From NCBI GenBank assembly GCA_946644025.1, contig CAMPCG010000090.1, positions 1 through 9,455 of the forward strand: a stretch of DNA of 9,455 bases. Reading direction: 5' to 3'. Below the pieces are notes generated by a model that had not been told where the DNA came from, did not search any database, and saw only the letters and a program-made list of their open reading frames with translations. The stretch's first letter is position 1. Each line of letters begins with the position of its first letter. The translations under genes and the position numbers were made by a program. This stretch comes from an uncultured Prevotellaceae bacterium (GTDB lineage: Bacteria; Bacteroidota; Bacteroidia; Bacteroidales; Bacteroidaceae). Shown piece by piece: positions 6,704 to 9,455 of the stretch.

Positions 6704-6783
6704 AATCTTATATATAAATAATGTATTATCTGTTAAGAAGTCTAACCCGTCTCCCCTCCCTTGGGGAGGGGCAGGGGGTGGGC
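6607..6783. repeat. 31-bp inverted repeat enclosing the SusD start codon
   Basis: The arm 6753-6783 lies just past the SusC-1 stop, and the arm 6607-6637 lies inside the SusD signal-peptide codons. In the mRNA they are complementary over 31 consecutive pairs with one G-U wobble. The loop is about 115 bases and contains the SusD leader and ATG (6703). Each arm can alternatively fold on itself as a short hairpin (8-bp arms), so two mutually exclusive structures are possible. The outer span, 177 bases, is within the size range of REPIN-type elements. Confidence 0.75.
6704..6752 (-). promoter_or_regulatory. AT-rich leader upstream of SusD
   Basis: About 49 bases between the intergenic palindrome and the SusD ATG, ending in the AT-rich stretch TTATTTATATATAAGATT. 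No Shine-Dalgarno-like purine run and no clear Bacteroidota -33/-7 promoter pair is seen. It resembles the FAS1-B leader in length, position and AT content. It most likely acts as an open ribosome-binding region held in the loop of the surrounding inverted repeat. Confidence 0.4.
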
Positions 6784-6784
6784 C
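6751..6784 (+). repeat. Palindromic G-rich repeat, copy 4 (after SusC-1 stop)
   Basis: Starts directly at the SusC-1 TAA stop (6785-6787) and fills the first part of the 81-base gap. The palindrome is 6753-6771 (CCCCTCCC, then GGGGAGGGG), followed by CAGGGGGTGGGCC. Its reverse complement matches copies 1 and 2 at about 30 of 34 positions. Four G-runs lie on the + strand (6763-6782). In the SusC-1 mRNA it would be a C-rich 3' hairpin without a U-tract, which could stabilise the 3' end or pair with copy 2. Confidence 0.9.
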
Positions 6785-9455
6785 TTAGAACCCGATATTC
6801 AGTGTCACAGTGAACTGCTTGGAGCGCGGTGTCTGCGAGGCATCGGCAGCAACGCCGTAGCCTTGCGGAGAAATCTCGGGGTCGACACCACTGTACTTGG
6901 TCCACACGTAGAGGTTGTTCAGCGAGGCGTAGGCCTGCAGCTGGTTCAGTCCCCACTCCTTGATCATCTTCTTGGGGAAGTTGTAGGCAATCTGCAGGTT
7001 CTGGAAGCGCACGAATCCACCATCCTCGACATAGCGGTCGGAGGGCTGGAAGTTGTAGCTGGTGTTGTACATGGCACGCGGGATGGGCGTCACGTCGCCA
7101 TCCTTGCGCCAGCGGTAGTTGACGGTGGCACACTGGTTGTAGGTGTCAAACATCTTCTCCAGGTTCTGGCGGGCCAGGTTGACAACCTTGTTGCCGAAGC
7201 GGTACATGAAGCGGGTCTTCACGCTCCAGTTGCCATACTTGAAGGTGAGGTTGAAACCACCGTTGACCTTCGGCAGCGAGTTGCCCAGATAGACAATATC
7301 CATCTCGTTGATCTGACCGTCGTGGTTGATGTCCTGATAGCTGGCATCACCACCCTGGAAGGTGTATGTCGTCGAAGCCGTACCGTTGCTGCTGCTGTAG
7401 TTGTAGACGAGCTTCTTGGGGTGGCCCTGGTCGTCCATGAGCACGTGGCCGAACTCATCGCGCACGACGGGGAAGGTCTTGCCCTCAGCCAGCATGCGGT
7501 TGATCTCAGCCTCGTAGGTAGCGGCGTCCCACTTCTTCTCCTTCTGCAGGTTCTCCAGATAGTCCCACGAATACTGGAACACACCCTCGCTGCGGAAACC
7601 GTAGATGGAACCCAGCGAGTTGTTCAGCTGCACGCGCAGAGGCCAGTTGCCTCGGTCGGTGATGCCCCAGGTGGTGACGGTCTTGCCGTTGGCATAGTTC
7701 GTGGCGTAGTTGTTCAGAGCGTCGAGCACGCTCTGGTCCATCTCCTTCAGCAGGTTCGAGTTCTGAGCCACGTTGAAGCTGGCGTCGACCGAGAATTTGC
7801 CGGCTGAGACAATCTTCTTGGCGGTGAAGTTAAGCTCCCAACCATTGTTGTCCATGCGGCCTGCATTGATGTAGCTCAGCGAGCTGTAGCCCACCATCGA
7901 GGGGATGGCCACGCCCGACATGAGCAGGTCGCGCGTCTCCTTGTGATAATAGTCGAAGTCGACCTCGATGCGGTCCTTCAGCAGACCCAGGTTGAAGCCC
8001 AGGTTGTAGGAGGTGGTCTTCTCCCACTTCAGGTCGTCGAGCTTCAGGCCGTCGAGCGAGCCGGTGGGCAGCAGGCGCCCCGTCAGACCGTAGTTGCCGG
8101 CGTTCGTATTATAGGTATTGTAGAACGACTGCAGCGAGCTGGGAGCCTTACCTACGACACCCCACGAAGCACGCAGACCGAGCATTGAGAGCCACTCGCC
8201 CTTGATGGGCTTGAAGAAGGGCTCGTCGCTGATGTTGTAGCGCAGCGACACACCGGGGAAGTAGGCCCACTTGTGCTTCGGGCCGAACTTCGAGTCACCG
8301 TCGGCACGCAGCGAGACGCCCAGACTGTAGCGTCCGTCCTTATAGCTCAGGTGTCCGTTGTAGAGCAGGTTCTGCGAGGCCGAGCGTGAGTTGCTGCTGC
8401 CCATGCTCTTCAGCTGGGCGAAGGTCGAAGCCTCGGTGATTTCGGGGGGCAGGCCGTTGCTGGTGATGTTCTGCGAGTTGTACTTCTGCGTGCTCATCTC
8501 GTAGCGAGCCAGCATCGTTGCCGACCAGTCCTCGTTCTTAAAATAAGGTGTGAACACCAGTTCCACGCGTCCGCCAACCTTCATGCGGTTGGTCTCGGTG
8601 CCTACGGCCAGGTTGTAGTCGTTGGTGCCGGCCCACTTCAGGCTGGAGAGCGATGCGGGATAGTATGACGGTGCACTGTTGGCATAGATATCGAAGTCCA
8701 CGCGTCCGTTGAGGGTCAGACGGTGTGTCTGTGCCTCAGTGCCGAGCAGCTCGTACTTGATGCTGAAGTCGGGGGTCAGACGGTAGGTGTTCTCCTTGGC
8801 CCATGCCTTGTTGGCAATAGCCACGGGGTTGCCCAGTGCATAGATGGCGCGCAGCTCGTAGCTGGAGTAGTTGCCGTCGTAGGGCGTCATGCCGCTCTGG
8901 TTGGGGTTCATGATGTAGTACTCGCCCGTGTCGTTACCCTGGTCGTCCTGACGGTAGATGCTCATGTTGGGTGCAATCTTCTGGGCCAGCGACAGGATGT
9001 TGTTGCCGTAGTTCTTGTTGTTGCCCGTATAGGTCAGAGCGAAGTTGGTCGAGAAGCGGATGCGGTCAGAGACGTTATAGTCGAGCACCAGGCGCGTGGT
9101 GAACTGCTTGAAGCGCTGCTTGATGATGGTACCCGACTGCGACTTGTAGCCGGCCGAGATGCGGAAGGTGGCCTTCTGTCCACCACCCGTCAGGTTGACG
9201 TTCCAGTCGTGCATGGCACCAAACTGCGTGACGGCTCCCACCCAGTCGGTGTTGTTGTTCCAGTTCTGGTACTCGTTGTAGCCCGATGCATCGTAGTTCA
9301 GCTCGGCCACGTTGGTGGTTGCCGTCGAGAGCTGCGAGGGGTTGTAGAACTCCTCCTTCATCAGCATGGTGTAGTCGTCACCGTTGAGCAGGTTGTAGCC
9401 CTTGGGCTGCCACGTGCCGGTGAGCTTGTAAGAGAAGTTCACGCGGGGTTTGCCG
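6785..9455 (-). CDS. SusC-like TonB-dependent receptor (SusC-1), C-terminal part
   Basis: Outer-membrane beta-barrel importer partnered with the adjacent SusD. About 889 C-terminal residues are present; the reading frame is open to the right edge (GKPRVNFSYK at the edge), so the signal peptide, regulatory-like domain and plug lie outside. The GTG at 9442 is not a real start. Family hallmarks in order: PKGYNLLNGDDYTMLMKEEF near the visible start, alternating aromatic barrel strands, LSYINAGRMDNNGWELNFTAK, SIYGFRSEGVFQY, and the acidic loop DINHDGQINEMD (bases 7298-7333), an EF-hand-like calcium-binding pattern. This leads into IVYLGNSLPKVNGGFN, typical of SusC barrels. Near the end are GGFVRFQNLQIAYNFPK and SLNNLYVWTKYSGVDPE. 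The terminal residue is Phe (TVTLNIGF), as expected for assembly by the BAM complex. SusD follows after 81 bases. Confidence 0.97.
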   Translation of the reverse strand, partial: GKPRVNFSYKLTGTWQPKGYNLLNGDDYTMLMKEEFYNPSQLSTATTNVAELNYDASGYNEYQNWNNNTDWVGAVTQFGAMHDWNVNLTGGGQKATFRISAGYKSQSGTIIKQRFKQFTTRLVLDYNVSDRIRFSTNFALTYTGNNKNYGNNILSLAQKIAPNMSIYRQDDQGNDTGEYYIMNPNQSGMTPYDGNYSSYELRAIYALGNPVAIANKAWAKENTYRLTPDFSIKYELLGTEAQTHRLTLNGRVDFDIYANSAPSYYPASLSSLKWAGTNDYNLAVGTETNRMKVGGRVELVFTPYFKNEDWSATMLARYEMSTQKYNSQNITSNGLPPEITEASTFAQLKSMGSSNSRSASQNLLYNGHLSYKDGRYSLGVSLRADGDSKFGPKHKWAYFPGVSLRYNISDEPFFKPIKGEWLSMLGLRASWGVVGKAPSSLQSFYNTYNTNAGNYGLTGRLLPTGSLDGLKLDDLKWEKTTSYNLGFNLGLLKDRIEVDFDYYHKETRDLLMSGVAIPSMVGYSSLSYINAGRMDNNGWELNFTAKKIVSAGKFSVDASFNVAQNSNLLKEMDQSVLDALNNYATNYANGKTVTTWGITDRGNWPLRVQLNNSLGSIYGFRSEGVFQYSWDYLENLQKEKKWDAATYEAEINRMLAEGKTFPVVRDEFGHVLMDDQGHPKKLVYNYSSSNGTASTTYTFQGGDASYQDINHDGQINEMDIVYLGNSLPKVNGGFNLTFKYGNWSVKTRFMYRFGNKVVNLARQNLEKMFDTYNQCATVNYRWRKDGDVTPIPRAMYNTSYNFQPSDRYVEDGGFVRFQNLQIAYNFPKKMIKEWGLNQLQAYASLNNLYVWTKYSGVDPEISPQGYGVAADASQTPRSKQFTVTLNIGF

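Noticed and set aside
6753..6771. Palindromes in the gaps as rho-independent terminators
   Set aside because: The hairpins are G/C-rich but are not followed by a U-tract on the transcribed strand, and the downstream genes are evidently part of the same operon.
9440..9442. GTG at 9442 as the start of SusC-1
   Set aside because: The frame stays open to the window edge with typical SusC sequence (GKPRVNFSYK), and the plug and signal peptide would be missing; the gene is simply cut by the window.

Overview
This window looks like part of a polysaccharide-utilisation-type (SusC/SusD) locus from a member of the Bacteroidota, most likely the Bacteroidales and plausibly a fairly G+C-rich Prevotella-like genome. 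The evidence is two SusC-like TonB-dependent receptors, a SusD-like lipoprotein and two fasciclin-domain (FAS1) lipoproteins, with AT-rich leaders before start codons and no clear Shine-Dalgarno sites. Genus and species cannot be fixed from the sequence alone.

All five genes are on the minus strand and tightly packed, so they read as one operon from right to left: SusC-1 (enters at 9455, N-terminus outside the window, stops at 6785), SusD (6703 to 4862), FAS1-A (4836 to 2725), FAS1-B (2649 to 763) and SusC-2 (starts at 766, runs off the left edge). Gaps are 81, 25 and 75 bases, followed by a 4-base ATGA overlap. No promoter, terminator, regulator, glycan-degrading enzyme, RNA gene or CRISPR array is visible. 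The expected model is a SusC barrel with a SusD lid plus two surface or periplasm-facing FAS1 lipoproteins that bind a ligand, matrix or partner, and then a second receptor. The substrate is unknown.

The most unusual structure is a G/C-rich palindromic repeat present four times. Two copies lie in the non-coding gaps directly after the stop codons of SusC-1 and FAS1-A. The other two, identical over 43 bases, lie in frame inside the lipoprotein signal peptides of SusD and FAS1-B, where they encode the peptide APLPWGGVGGG. At each of the two junctions the copies are inverted and enclose the next gene's leader, start codon and signal-peptide start. At the SusC-1/SusD junction they can pair over 31 bp in the mRNA. 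Each copy also has four G-runs matching a G-quadruplex pattern. The arrangement resembles a REPIN-like element carrying a translation start and part of a lipoprotein export signal.
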